From positions 5,446,001 to 5,510,000 of the forward strand of contig NZ_CP071090.1 in NCBI RefSeq assembly GCF_017301735.1: DNA of 64,000 bases, in the 5' to 3' direction. The stretch is from Pyxidicoccus parkwaysis. GTDB taxonomy: Bacteria > Myxococcota > Myxococcia > Myxococcales > Myxococcaceae. A program made the position numbers and the translations under genes. The first letter of the stretch is position 1, and each line of letters begins with the position of its first letter. The notes under the pieces are model-generated. The model saw only the letters and a program-made list of their open reading frames with translations, had not been told where the DNA came from and made no database searches. Positions 34,844-44,166 of the stretch are shown here, piece after piece.

Positions 34844-37800
34844 TCACCGCACGAGCATGCCCAGCTTCGGCGCCGGAGGGCCCGGCGGCGTCACGGGCGG
34901 CTGGGCCGGCGCGGGCACGGGGGCCGGCGTCACCGTCACGTCCTGCGACAGCGACTCCAGGTCATGGAAGCCCTTCGCGCTCACCTCGCCGCCCTGGAAG
35001 CGCGCCCACCCCTGCAGGTTGCGCTGCCACGCGTGCGTCATCTGCCAGAGCTGGAGGCCGCTGTTGGCCACGTACAGGTACATGGCTCGCTTCGGGTTCC
35101 ACGGGTTGGGCAGCGCCATGGCGATGCCGTCATCCGGGCCCCCGTACGTCTTCCCCTGCCAGCGGAAGTAACGCCGGCCCAGCTCCACCGGGAGCTTCTT
35201 CTCCTCGGCCAGCCGCGCCAGCACCGCGTTGTCCTCCGCGCCGCCGAAGAGGACCAGGTCCCGGTCCGCCAGCTCCGCGTCCGTCACCTCGCCGTCCGGC
35301 TTCACCGGCGGCAGCACCTCCGTGAAGATGTCCGCCAGCACGTCGCGGTAACCCAGCGCCAGCGTGCGCATGGACTCCGTCTGCCGCGCGGTGCCGTGCA
35401 CCAGCAGCAGCTTGTCGAAGGCGTCCGTCTGGTTGCCGATGACCTGGAAGCGCTCGCGCGGCACGGGGATGTCGTTGGACGCGTTGAACACCACGCGCAC
35501 CGGCGCCTCCGCCGTGCGGAAGGTGAACGTCTCGTTCGCGCTCTTCACCTCCACGCGCTCCAGCGTGGAGCCCTTCGCCGTCTTCACCTCCACCAGCGTG
35601 ATGAAGTGCCACGACCGCGAGCCCGGCTGCTCCACCTTCAGCGTCGTCTCGTAGCCGTCCTTCACCTGCACGGCATTCGCGCGGATGCGCGGCTGCGGCA
35701 GGCCCGTGCGCTCAATCCACTGCGAAACGAAGGCGCCCACGTCCTTGTTGGTGGCCTCCAGCACCGTGCGCTTGAAGTCCGCCGTGGTGATGTCCTTGTT
35801 CGCGTAGCGCGTGTGCACCAGGCCCATCGCCTTGCTGAAGTCCTTGTTGCCCAGCAGCAACCGGAGCTGGTGCAGCGCGAAGGTGCCCTTGATGCGCGGC
35901 ACCATGTACGGGCCGTACTTGCCGTAGTCCGTCTTCGCATTCACCGGCACCACGTCCTGCTCGCGCGAGGTGAAGAAGAGGTAGCGCGCGTTCAGCTCCG
36001 CCAGCGCGTCGCGCTGCTGCTCGAAGGCCTTGTCCGCGCCGTCCGGCAGGTCCTTCAGCAGCTTCCAGTACGCCGCCGTGCCGCTGGACAGCCAGTTGTC
36101 ACCGTCCGACGCCGGGAACACCGTGTTGGTCCACAGCAGCGACTCGTCGAAGGTGACGGAGTCCTTCACCTTCGCCACGTCCCGCTTCGGCGCGGCGGGG
36201 TCCTCGGGCGCCTTCCACGTCTTGTGCGCCTCCTTCAGCCGGTCCGCGACGAAGAGAGGGCTGAAGGCCGTGTAGCCCAGCGAGAGGTGCGGCGTGGCGC
36301 CCGGCAGGTCCGGCATGAAGCGGCTGCCAATCATCTTCTCGCGCAGCGTCGTCTTCCCGTAGTGGGCCAGGAACATCAGCTTCTCGGCCATCTCGGACGT
36401 CGTCACCTTGCCGTCGCACGCGTGCGGACGGTTGATGGGCGTGGAGGCCATCATCCGCGTCGCCGTGTCCAGGTCGAAGCCCTTGTTGCCGAACTTCGCG
36501 TAGTACTCCTGGAAGGCGATGTCGCGGTTCCACGTGTTGAAGGCCAGGTCCACCGGGGCGTTGTCCGGGTTGGGCACGTACTCCTTCCGCACCTCCGGGT
36601 CTCTCGTGTTGTTGTTGGCCCAGATGAAGTCCTTCAGGTTGCCCGGCGTGTCCGCGGCGTTGCCCTTGCTGCCCGTGCGCCACAGCCGCGTCTTCTTCGT
36701 GCCGAGCAGGAAGCAGGCGCCCTCGTCCGTCTTCGTGTCCGCCAGCGTCCAGTCGTTGCTGTAGAGGCCGTTGTTCCCGTCCTTCAGGATGCGCGCCACG
36801 TCGTCGATGCTGGACGCGTACTGCGCGGCCTTGCGGATGCGGTTGCTCTGCGGCGAGCCGTTCATGTCGAACGGCGTCTGCCCCACCGTCGTCTCACCGA
36901 TGACGATGCCCGCCGCGTTGACGTACCAGTCCGCGCCGCTGTGGATGCCGCCCGGGAAGGTCTGCATCACGAAGCGGTGCCCCTTCGTGGGCTGCACGTC
37001 CAGAATCACGTCCCAGTGGACGCCCGTGTAGCCGTTCCACATGAAAATCTGACCGATGATGGCGCGGCCGTCCTTCGTCGCGGACTTGGTGGCCACGAAG
37101 GACGAGCAGTGGTCACCCTTGCCGGCGCGCTCCGCCTCGTCCTCGGCCTTGAGGAAGGTGCGGCCGGACAGCGGCGTGGCCGTGGCGCGGTTGGCCTCCT
37201 CGAGCTGGCCCGCGTCCACCGCGGAGTTGATGGTGACGATGTCCAGCAGGTCCAGCTCGCGGTTGTTGAACTTCGCGCCGGCCTTGTTGGCACCGTCGGC
37301 GATGCCCTTCATCTCCTCCAGGTACTCCGGGTCGTACTTGCGCAGGAAGAGCGCGTCCGCGAGCAGCCGCGCGTGGGCCCAGCCCTTCGGCGCGTCCGTC
37401 TTGTCCTTCTGGATGCCGAGCTTCTCGATGTAGCGGACGATTTCCGCGCCCGTGAGCTCACCGAGCTGCGTGCCGCGCTCGTACGGCTCGCCCTCGACGT
37501 GGACGTAAATCCAGCCGCCGTCGTCGTAGCGGAAGCCCTTGCCCGCCCAGCGCACGGACTCCATGGGCACGTAGGCGGTGATGTCGTCCACCTTCTCCAG
37601 GCGCACGTCGTCGAACGACGCGGTGCCGGTGGCCTTGCCGTTGCGGCCCAGGTGGAGCTGCACGCGGTCCGAGGACTGCGTGGCGAAGAAGAGCACCGAC
37701 ACGCGGCTGCCAGCGTCCGTGGCGGGCGCGGGGGTGCAGTTGGTGAAGGGGAAGCTCTTCATCGACACACAGGCACCGAGCGCCGTGGGGTAACGGGCCT

Positions 37801-38161
37801 GCGGGTCCGCCTGCACGCCGCGCGTGCGCACCCAGGCGCTGAGCCGGTAGAGCTGGCCCACCTGGAGCTTCATCGCCTCGGACTCGACGGTGGTCTCCGC
37901 GCCGCCCTGCGGGCTCTCGATGGTGAGGCCGCGCGAGCCCTCCACCTTCGCCTCGGAGGTGGCGGACACCTTGCCCTGCCCCTTCGCCGTCCAGAAGGCG
38001 GGCACGGCGGAGGCACCTCCGGCCATTTCGAAGCCGCCGTTGGGGACGGGGATGGGAGTCGGCGGGGACGTGGGCGCCGCCCGGGCGGGCGTGGCCTGGA
38101 GCGCGCCCACGGACAGCAGGAGCGCGCCGAGGAGCTTCGACGTCTTGCGATGGTCGGTCAT
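34844..38161 (-). CDS. C45/phospholipase-B-like hydrolase fused to an M1-like tail
   Basis: The protein has 1105 residues. A Sec signal ends at PARAA (about 28). A carbohydrate-binding-module-like jelly roll follows (about 35-190; PNGGFEMAGGASAVPAFW). The centre is a C45-type Ntn hydrolase: GDHCSSFVA puts the candidate nucleophile at Cys352, and GRAIIGQIFMWNGY matches the family core. Members cleave themselves before the Cys and then act on amides or lipids (family knowledge). The last 300 or so residues include stretches like the C-terminal half of M1-type aminopeptidases (GTFALHQLRLLLGNKDFSKA; VGAFVSQWIERTGLPQPRIR) but no HExxH site. The C-terminus is Pro-rich. Probably a large periplasmic or secreted acylase. 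Confidence 0.82.
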   Translation of the reverse strand: MTDHRKTSKLLGALLLSVGALQATPARAAPTSPPTPIPVPNGGFEMAGGASAVPAFWTAKGQGKVSATSEAKVEGSRGLTIESPQGGAETTVESEAMKLQVGQLYRLSAWVRTRGVQADPQARYPTALGACVSMKSFPFTNCTPAPATDAGSRVSVLFFATQSSDRVQLHLGRNGKATGTASFDDVRLEKVDDITAYVPMESVRWAGKGFRYDDGGWIYVHVEGEPYERGTQLGELTGAEIVRYIEKLGIQKDKTDAPKGWAHARLLADALFLRKYDPEYLEEMKGIADGANKAGAKFNNRELDLLDIVTINSAVDAGQLEEANRATATPLSGRTFLKAEDEAERAGKGDHCSSFVATKSATKDGRAIIGQIFMWNGYTGVHWDVILDVQPTKGHRFVMQTFPGGIHSGADWYVNAAGIVIGETTVGQTPFDMNGSPQSNRIRKAAQYASSIDDVARILKDGNNGLYSNDWTLADTKTDEGACFLLGTKKTRLWRTGSKGNAADTPGNLKDFIWANNNTRDPEVRKEYVPNPDNAPVDLAFNTWNRDIAFQEYYAKFGNKGFDLDTATRMMASTPINRPHACDGKVTTSEMAEKLMFLAHYGKTTLREKMIGSRFMPDLPGATPHLSLGYTAFSPLFVADRLKEAHKTWKAPEDPAAPKRDVAKVKDSVTFDESLLWTNTVFPASDGDNWLSSGTAAYWKLLKDLPDGADKAFEQQRDALAELNARYLFFTSREQDVVPVNAKTDYGKYGPYMVPRIKGTFALHQLRLLLGNKDFSKAMGLVHTRYANKDITTADFKRTVLEATNKDVGAFVSQWIERTGLPQPRIRANAVQVKDGYETTLKVEQPGSRSWHFITLVEVKTAKGSTLERVEVKSANETFTFRTAEAPVRVVFNASNDIPVPRERFQVIGNQTDAFDKLLLVHGTARQTESMRTLALGYRDVLADIFTEVLPPVKPDGEVTDAELADRDLVLFGGAEDNAVLARLAEEKKLPVELGRRYFRWQGKTYGGPDDGIAMALPNPWNPKRAMYLYVANSGLQLWQMTHAWQRNLQGWARFQGGEVSAKGFHDLESLSQDVTVTPAPVPAPAQPPVTPPGPPAPKLGMLVR

Positions 38162-38312
38162 GAGAAGTCCCGTCCCGGGCGGTGCCGGGCATCGGCGTGG
38201 GGGAGCTTGGGGGCGCCATGACACTTCCCCCTCCTTCGAGCGTCAACCGAGACCGTCCAGGTAGACACATGACGCGAAGCGCCTTGGGGCTACCTGCCTG
38301 CCCGCTGGAGTG

Positions 38313-39260
38313 TCAGCGGAGCACACGCGCACTCACGCGGAGTACGCCACGCGCCGCACGACGCAGCACGTCCACCCGCCTCGCGGGGATGGCCGGCGGG
38401 TCCACGTGCGCGTCCCAGTCGAAGGTGCGCAGCCGGCTGAGGAAGCCCTGCTGTACGCAGCCCTCCAGGCTGAACACGTGGAGGTCGTGCGTCCAGCGCA
38501 CCGCGAGGCGCAGGTCTCGCGAGAGCTCGGCCCAGTCGAGCGGCCGCGGAACGTGCATGCCCGGCAGCTCGACTCCGCCGCCGGTGATGCCCACCGCGAT
38601 GGAGGGCGCGCCCGGGCCGTAGCTCCACAGCAGCGCCGAGCCGTGCGGGCGCGCGAAGCTGGTGTAGAGCATCAGCACCTCGCGGTCCGAGGGCACGTCC
38701 AGCACGCCCGACACGCGCTGCAACAGCGTGGAGCGCGACTGCCGCTCGTCCACGATGAACGGGAACTGGTACGTGTCCACCCGATGGCCGTCCGCGCGGA
38801 TGCGCTGCACCAGCGCGGTGTACGCGGCCCTCGCCTTCCTCACGCGCCCGCCGAGTACCAGCCGGGGCAGCAGCCTCGCGAGCTTCCACCACTCTCCCCC
38901 GAGCGCCTGCCTCAGCTCGCGGATGTCCGGCTCGATGTCCAGGCCAACCCCGTCCCACTTCAGCCCGTGCTCGGCCGTCCATGCGCGGAAGGCGTCGTAG
39001 CGCGCCGTTGCCTGCGCGACATTGCCCGCGTGGAACCAGTAGCCCTGGTCCTCGGGTAGCAACAGCCATGCGGTGACGGGAATGCCCTCTTGATTGAGAC
39101 GGCGCACCACCTCGGCGCGCTCGGGGCTCAAGTCCAACAGGCCCAGGCTCACGCCGGCGCTCAGCGCCACCAGGTCCTCGACGACGCCCGGAGTGACGAA
39201 AAGCTCACGCAGCGGGCCGGCTCCCAGCTCACAGAAGAAGGTCAGCAGGCGGGGTTTCAT
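38313..39260 (-). CDS. TIM-barrel-like protein, possible glycosidase
   Basis: The protein has 315 residues. [13 protein letters not shown] resembles the D-x-x-D/E-x-E signature of GH18-like barrels, and the alternation of strands and helices fits a TIM barrel. No signal peptide is visible. Its start overlaps the stop of the sigma-54 activator gene by four bases (ATGA), so they are co-transcribed. Specific activity unknown. Confidence 0.6.
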   Translation of the reverse strand: MKPRLLTFFCELGAGPLRELFVTPGVVEDLVALSAGVSLGLLDLSPERAEVVRRLNQEGIPVTAWLLLPEDQGYWFHAGNVAQATARYDAFRAWTAEHGLKWDGVGLDIEPDIRELRQALGGEWWKLARLLPRLVLGGRVRKARAAYTALVQRIRADGHRVDTYQFPFIVDERQSRSTLLQRVSGVLDVPSDREVLMLYTSFARPHGSALLWSYGPGAPSIAVGITGGGVELPGMHVPRPLDWAELSRDLRLAVRWTHDLHVFSLEGCVQQGFLSRLRTFDWDAHVDPPAIPARRVDVLRRAARGVLRVSARVLR

Positions 39261-40900
39261 GGCGATGCGCTCCAGGTGCGGTCTCTGGCGAGCGCACCAT
39301 ACTGCTTCAGCTTCCGGTACAGCGTCGCCGCGCTGATGCCGAGCTGCCGCGCGGTCACCGTCTGGTTGCCTCCGTTCCGCTCCACCGCCGCGAGGATGTA
39401 GTCCCGTTCAATCGCCTCCAGCGGGCGGACACCTCCCACCGCCGTGGGCGCGGGCAACGACTCGCGCACGTCCTCCGGCAGGTCCTCCCAATCGATGCGC
39501 CGGCCTCGGGCGAGGGCCACCGCCCGCTCCAGCGCGTTCTCCAGCTCCCGCACGTTGCCGGGCCAGTCGTGCCGCACGAGCTGGTCCGCCGCCCGGGGCG
39601 TCAGCGCGAGCTCCGGCCGCCCCATGCGACGCGCCGCCGCCGCGAGCAGCGCCCGGGCCAGCGGCAGCACATCCTCGCGCCGCTCGCGCAGCGGCGGCAC
39701 GCGCAGCTCCACGACGCGCAACCGGTAGTAGAGGTCCTTCCGGAAGCGTCCGGCCTCCACCTCGCGCGCCAGCTCCCGGTGCGTGGCCGCCACCACCCGC
39801 ACGTCGATGGGGCGGCTGCGGTTCTCCCCCACGCGCCGCACCTGCCGCTCCTGCATCGCCCGCAGCAGCTTCGCCTGGACGGACGGGGCCAGCTCTCCCA
39901 CTTCATCCAGGAACAGCGTGCCGCCGGCCGCAGCCTCCAGGAGTCCCGGCCGCTCCCGCGCCGCGCCGGTGAAGGCCCCCTTCGCATGGCCGAACAGCTC
40001 GCTGTCCAGCAGCGAGTCCGACAACGCCGCGCAGTTGAGCGCGACGAACGGCCCGGCCTCGCGGGGAGACGCATCGTGGAGCAGCCGCGCCACCCGCTCC
40101 TTGCCAACGCCCGTCTCCCCGAGGATGAGCACCGTGGAGTCCACCTCCGCCGCCCGCCGCGCCAGCTCCACCACCCGCCGCATGCCGGCGCTGCACGCGA
40201 CGATTCCAGAGGCCTCCACCGCCGGAGCCTCCGCGCGCGCCAGGGCCCGCCGCCGCGCGTCCAGGCGCTGCTCCGCGCGCTTCAGCTCCGCGGCCACCCG
40301 GCGCAGCGAGGCATCCAGCCCGTCCGGCTCGAAGAAGGGCAGGTGCGCCTCCAGCTCCGCGCCCCACGCCTCCCGCGTCCTCGCGCGGAAGCGGCACTCC
40401 ACGTCGCCCCTTCCCAGGCACCGGTCCTCCAGCACGTAGATGGGGTGCCCCTCCGTCCGGCTGAGGTAGCCGCTCGCGAAGCCGGTAAGCGTCCAGCACA
40501 CAGGCGCCTCGGCGCGTCCCACGTGGAGCCGGTGCTGCTCCGCCTCGTACGACGCCTCCAGCCGGGCCCCCTCGGAGGAGAACGGGTCCTCCGCCCCGGG
40601 CACGAGTTGGATGAGCCCCTGGAGCCGGTGGATGACGCCTCCGGCGTGGCGCCAGTCCTCAGTGCGCTCCCACGTGAAGCCCGAGCACAGGGCCTCCGCC
40701 ATGCGCCAGCCGTGCGCGAAGGCGAAGCGCGTGAGCACCGCCCGCGCCGCCGCTGCGCCGAAGGCGTCCAGCAGCGCCTTGCGCAACAGCCCCATGGCGA
40801 CCGCGTCGAGGATGACGGCCCGCTGCCCCGCGAAGCGCACGGCGCCCGCCTCCGGGTCGATGTCCAGCAGCTCGCGGATGTCCAGATCCTCCAACCGCAT
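39257..40900 (-). CDS. XylR/NtrC-type sigma-54 activator with V4R sensor
   Basis: The protein has 547 residues. An XylR_N domain and V4R small-molecule domain (about 1-200; [20 protein letters not shown] and [15 protein letters not shown]) precede the AAA+ domain with GETGVGKE, the sigma-54 contact motif GAFTGA, and [13 protein letters not shown] Fis-type helix-turn-helix ends it ([20 protein letters not shown]). Such proteins sense aromatic or other small effectors directly. GGAGG seven bases before ATG 40900 decides the start over an in-frame TTG. A palindrome overlaps this ribosome site, so it may repress itself. The divergent P450 gene has a sigma-54 promoter, making it the likely target. 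Confidence 0.93.
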   Translation of the reverse strand: MRLEDLDIRELLDIDPEAGAVRFAGQRAVILDAVAMGLLRKALLDAFGAAAARAVLTRFAFAHGWRMAEALCSGFTWERTEDWRHAGGVIHRLQGLIQLVPGAEDPFSSEGARLEASYEAEQHRLHVGRAEAPVCWTLTGFASGYLSRTEGHPIYVLEDRCLGRGDVECRFRARTREAWGAELEAHLPFFEPDGLDASLRRVAAELKRAEQRLDARRRALARAEAPAVEASGIVACSAGMRRVVELARRAAEVDSTVLILGETGVGKERVARLLHDASPREAGPFVALNCAALSDSLLDSELFGHAKGAFTGAARERPGLLEAAAGGTLFLDEVGELAPSVQAKLLRAMQERQVRRVGENRSRPIDVRVVAATHRELAREVEAGRFRKDLYYRLRVVELRVPPLRERREDVLPLARALLAAAARRMGRPELALTPRAADQLVRHDWPGNVRELENALERAVALARGRRIDWEDLPEDVRESLPAPTAVGGVRPLEAIERDYILAAVERNGGNQTVTARQLGISAATLYRKLKQYGALARDRTWSASP

Positions 40901-40906
40901 GGGCAC

Positions 40907-40925
40907 CTCCTTCAAATTGAAGGAG
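40907..40925. promoter_or_regulatory. Perfect palindrome, probable activator binding site
   Basis: CTCCTTCAA-A-TTGAAGGAG is a 9-bp perfect inverted repeat around one base. With one-base bulge it extends as GGCA and TGCC. A second half-site, TTGAAGGAA, lies at 40940. The site is about 110 bp upstream of the predicted P450 transcription start, right for a sigma-54 enhancer, and covers the ribosome site of the regulator gene. Confidence 0.7.
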
Positions 40926-41010
40926 TGCCCTACCGCGTTTTGAAGGAACCCTCGCGCGACGTGTCACCGGAGCGACGGGTAACCAACGGAACTTCCTCGG
41001 AGGCGCCGCG

Positions 41011-41026
41011 TGGCGCGGGCGTTGCT
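41011..41026 (+). promoter_or_regulatory. Sigma-54 promoter of the P450 gene
   Basis: TGGCGCG-GGCG-TTGCT matches the consensus TGGCACG-N4-TTGCW at 11 of 12 positions, including GG at -24 and GC at -12. Transcription would start near 41037, about 25 nt before the P450 start codon. Confidence 0.8.
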
Positions 41027-41062
41027 CTCCCGCGGCCGTCCCTTCACCGCAGGAGCCCGCCC

Positions 41063-42253
41063 ATGCAGCCCACGCTGGACCTGATGAGCCCCGAGACTCG
41101 CGCCAACCCCTACCCGCTCTACGCCGAGCTGCGGCGCACCGGCATCCGCCAGGTGGAGCCCGGAGGCATGTGGGCCGTCAGCCGCTACGAGGACGTGGCG
41201 GCCGTGCTCAAGGACCCGCGCCGCTTCTCCTCGGAGGGGCTGGCGCGCGGCTTCCTCCCGCCGTGGATTCAGCGCAACCCCACCGCGCAGTCGCTCGTGG
41301 TGAAGGACCCGCCGGAACATGCGCGCCTGCGCGGCCGCGTGGCCCGGGCCTTCGGCCCCGCGGCCCTCGCCGTGCTGGAGCCGGAGATTCGGGCCATCGC
41401 CCATGAGCTCACGCAGCGGCTCCTCCACGCCGACGGCGAGGTGGACTTCGTGGAGGCCTTCGCGCTGCGCCTCCCGGTGCGCGTGCTGGGCCTGCTGTTC
41501 GGACTGGAGGCGGACGAGTATCCGAAGCTCAAGGGCTGGGCGGATGACCTCGTCAGCATCCCCGCGGGACAGCACCCTCCCGAGGAACAGGCACGCATCC
41601 GACAGAGCCTCGTGGACATGGAGCGATGCTTCGAGGACCTCATCGAAGCGCGCCGCTCGGCACCCGAACACGACCTGGTGAGCGAGCTCATCCGCCCCGG
41701 AGAGGACGGCTCGGTGCTCACGCACGAGGAGCTCATCAGTTTTCTCTTCAGCCTGCTCCCGGCGGGCGTGGAGACCACCGTGTACCTCCTCGCCAATACG
41801 ATGTACGTCCTGTCGGACCGGCCGGACGACTTCGCGCGCGTGCGCGCCGACATGCGGCTCGTGCCCCGGCTCATCGAGGAGGTGCTGCGCTTCGAGCCGC
41901 CCGGCCACTCCAGCCTCCGCATCACCACGGAGGAGACGGAGCTCGCGGGCGTCCACCTTCCGCGCGGGGCCGTCGTCGTGGTGCTGCTCGCCTCCGCGCT
42001 GCGCGACGAGCGGCAGTTCCCCGGCGCCGACCGCATCGACCTGGCGCGGGGCGGCTCCTCACACATGGCCTTCGGCCACGGCATCCACTTCTGCCTGGGG
42101 GCCATGCTCGCGCGGCTCGAGGCTCGGCTCGGGCTGGAGGCACTGCTTCCCCGCCTCCAGGGCTTCACCCGGAGCCCGGTGCCCATCGACTGGTCCCGCT
42201 CGCTCATTGCCCGGGGGCCACTCGCGCTGCCGCTGAAATTTTCCCCTGCCTGA
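41063..42253 (+). CDS. Cytochrome P450
   Basis: The protein has 396 residues, usual for soluble bacterial P450s. Motifs: AGVETT in the I helix (oxygen activation), EEVLR as the ExxR of the K helix, and FGHGIHFCLGAMLAR with the haem-ligand Cys. No redox partner gene is next to it. AGGAG lies seven bases before ATG 41063. It is controlled from a sigma-54 promoter and the divergent XylR-type regulator, which is unusual for a P450 and suggests induction by a small molecule. The substrate is not evident. Confidence 0.95.
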   Translation: MQPTLDLMSPETRANPYPLYAELRRTGIRQVEPGGMWAVSRYEDVAAVLKDPRRFSSEGLARGFLPPWIQRNPTAQSLVVKDPPEHARLRGRVARAFGPAALAVLEPEIRAIAHELTQRLLHADGEVDFVEAFALRLPVRVLGLLFGLEADEYPKLKGWADDLVSIPAGQHPPEEQARIRQSLVDMERCFEDLIEARRSAPEHDLVSELIRPGEDGSVLTHEELISFLFSLLPAGVETTVYLLANTMYVLSDRPDDFARVRADMRLVPRLIEEVLRFEPPGHSSLRITTEETELAGVHLPRGAVVVVLLASALRDERQFPGADRIDLARGGSSHMAFGHGIHFCLGAMLARLEARLGLEALLPRLQGFTRSPVPIDWSRSLIARGPLALPLKFSPA

Positions 42254-42329
42254 CGGCCGCCGTTCCGGCCTTGGAATCACCGTGCGGGGTGTGCAACCTG
42301 CCGCATCGCACACCCTTGGGAGGAGCCGC

Positions 42330-42752
42330 ATGCAGCCATTCCACACGGGCCGTCTGATCGACCACGTCGCCATCCGCGTGAAGGACTTCGACGCGAGCAA
42401 GCGCTTCTACCGCGCGGTGCTCGGCGTGCTCGGTGTCCCCATCTCGGATGACAACGAGCACACGTTCTCCGCCGACGAGCTCTACATCGGCCCCCTCGAC
42501 GCGGGCGCCCCGCCCTCCCCGCACGGCATCCACCTCGCCTTCCAGGCGAGGGACCAGGAGACGGTGCACCGCTTCCACGCGGCTGCAATCGCCGCGGGCG
42601 GCCGCGACAACGGCGCCCCCGGCCTGCGCCGCTACCATGCGAACTACTACGCCGCCTTCGTCCTGGACCCGGATGGCAACAACATCGAGGCCGTGTTCCA
42701 AGGCCCGACGCGCCGCTCGGCGCCCTCCGTCCTGATATCGCCGGCGGACTGA
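42330..42752 (+). CDS. VOC-family (glyoxalase-like) protein
   Basis: The protein has 140 residues with two beta-alpha-beta-beta-beta modules: LIDHVAIRVKDFDASKRFYR at the start and YYAAFVLDPDGNNIEAVFQG at the end. A His near the N-terminus and a Glu near the C-terminus could bind metal as in glyoxalase-type enzymes. AGGAG precedes ATG 42330. It stands 76 bp after the P450 gene on the same strand and may be its co-transcribed partner. Reaction unknown. Confidence 0.85.
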   Translation: MQPFHTGRLIDHVAIRVKDFDASKRFYRAVLGVLGVPISDDNEHTFSADELYIGPLDAGAPPSPHGIHLAFQARDQETVHRFHAAAIAAGGRDNGAPGLRRYHANYYAAFVLDPDGNNIEAVFQGPTRRSAPSVLISPAD

Positions 42753-42881
42753 CACCCGGCTGTTACCCGCTGACACTTCGCCCCGTGCAGCGGCCGACGC
42801 TTCGGTGCCGTGTGCGTCAAGAGCTGGACGCGAGTGGTGCGCGCTGACGCAGCGATGACAGGCCGTGACTACCCAGAGGTC

Positions 42882-43559
42882 ATGGCAGCGTCTCCACGAG
42901 GCATCGAGTCACTGTTATTGGATGAACGTGTGAAGCCCCGGCTGCGGGGCCTCTCGCACCTGCTGGCGGCGGTGGCGGCACTGTGCGGCTGCGTCCAGCT
43001 CGCGCTGTCACCAGCGCGGGGCGCGCACTACGCGGCGGCCCTCGTATTCGGCATCAGCCTGGTCCTGATGTTCGGCGTGAGTGGCACGTACCACTGGCCC
43101 ACGTGGAGCCGCGCCGCGTACCTTCGGCTGCGCCGGTGCGACCATGCGGCCATCTACCTGCTCATCGCGGGCAGCTTCACGCCCATGGCCACGCTGGAGA
43201 CGCGAAGCGGCTGGAGCACGCCGCTGCTCTGGCTGATGTGGGGCTGTGCGCTGACCGGCGCGACGCTCGCGCTGCTGGGCATCTCCGCGTCGCGGGGCGT
43301 GCGCTCCGCGCTGTACGTCGCGCTGGGCCTGCTGGCGGCGCCGGTGGTGATGCAGCTTCCGGAGGTCATCGGCCCGGCGCGCGTGGCGGGGCTGGCGCTC
43401 GGAGGTGTCCTCTACGCGCTGGGCGCGGTGGTATACGCGCGCCGCTGGCCGGACCCGGTGCCCACCGTGTTCGGCTACCACGAGGTGTTCCACCTCATGG
43501 TCATCGCCGCGGCCGCCGTGCACTACGTCGTGCTCACCGACTTCCTGTGGAGCCGGTGA
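42882..43559 (+). CDS. Hemolysin III / PAQR-family membrane protein
   Basis: The protein has 225 residues with seven membrane helices. Family motifs: FGVSGTYHWPTWS, RRCDHAAIYLLIAGSFTPMA and YHEVFHLMVIAAAAVHY (paired His and Asp that bind zinc in PAQR folds). Function in bacteria is not settled. ATG 42882 is preceded by AGAGG; ATGs at 42855 or 42810 are possible. It converges on the end of the RiPP-like operon with a 13-bp gap. Confidence 0.85.
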   Translation: MAASPRGIESLLLDERVKPRLRGLSHLLAAVAALCGCVQLALSPARGAHYAAALVFGISLVLMFGVSGTYHWPTWSRAAYLRLRRCDHAAIYLLIAGSFTPMATLETRSGWSTPLLWLMWGCALTGATLALLGISASRGVRSALYVALGLLAAPVVMQLPEVIGPARVAGLALGGVLYALGAVVYARRWPDPVPTVFGYHEVFHLMVIAAAAVHYVVLTDFLWSR

Positions 43560-43572
43560 CGCCGGAGCCGGC

Positions 43573-44154
43573 CTACAGCGCGCGCACCATCACCGCCGGC
43601 AGGCCCGGCACCTTGAGGTACTCCACGCGCGTGGGGCGCATGGGGGCATCCGGCCAGCCCGGCCGGGCCAGCGCGGAGAGCAGGTCCGTCACCGGGTACT
43701 GGAAGGCCTCGACGTGCGTGGGCCCCGCCATCGGCTGCAGGCCCCATGCGAGGGCAATGCGCAGCCGCTCGCAACGGGCCACATCCGCCATGTACGCGGG
43801 CAGATTCCCGCGCGGGGCCGCCTCCAGGTAGTGGCAGAAGGCGATGGCCTCCTCGCGGTTGAGCAGCTCCGGGAGCGCGTCCTGGAGGAAGTCCTTCAGC
43901 ACCGCCAACAGGCCGGGCCGCACCGCGGGGTCCGCCCACGGCAGGTGCTCGTGCACACGCGACAGGCGGTGGCCGTCCAGCATCCGCCCCGCCCGCTCCA
44001 CCACGACGGCGTCCGCGCCCGCCAGCGCCTCGCGCTCACGCGGCGTCAGCGCGTACGGCGCCATGGCCGCGTTCGCGTCCTGCAACCAGGCCTCGCGGAA
44101 GCGTGCATCCACGTGCAGCCGCGCCAGTACCTCCAGCGTCTCGGAGTAACCCAT
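43573..44154 (-). CDS. Short protein after the MNIO gene, possible partner
   Basis: The protein has 193 residues and no signal. The N-terminus (EVLARLHVDARFREAWLQDA, then PYALTPREREALAG) is a small helical module with an F-R-x-x-W-L-x-D and L-T-P-R-E pattern; the rest is mixed helix and ends in an E-Y-L-K-V strand. MNIO enzymes usually work with a partner of about this size encoded next door (MbnC, TglI, ChrI, BufC), so the position fits, but the sequence does not let me assign one of those families. AGGA precedes ATG 44154. It is the last gene of the operon. Confidence 0.6.
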   Translation of the reverse strand: MGYSETLEVLARLHVDARFREAWLQDANAAMAPYALTPREREALAGADAVVVERAGRMLDGHRLSRVHEHLPWADPAVRPGLLAVLKDFLQDALPELLNREEAIAFCHYLEAAPRGNLPAYMADVARCERLRIALAWGLQPMAGPTHVEAFQYPVTDLLSALARPGWPDAPMRPTRVEYLKVPGLPAVMVRAL

Positions 44155-44166
44155 GATGTCGTCCTG

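Noticed and set aside
34841-38221. A very long open plus-strand frame opposite the C45 fusion gene
   Set aside because: It is Arg/His/Val-rich nonsense typical of the antisense of a GC-rich gene; the minus strand encodes clear domains.
43573-44154. Firm call of the last operon gene as HvfC/BufC (DUF2063)
   Set aside because: Size and position fit, but the N-terminal pattern does not clearly match that family, so only a partner-like role is proposed.
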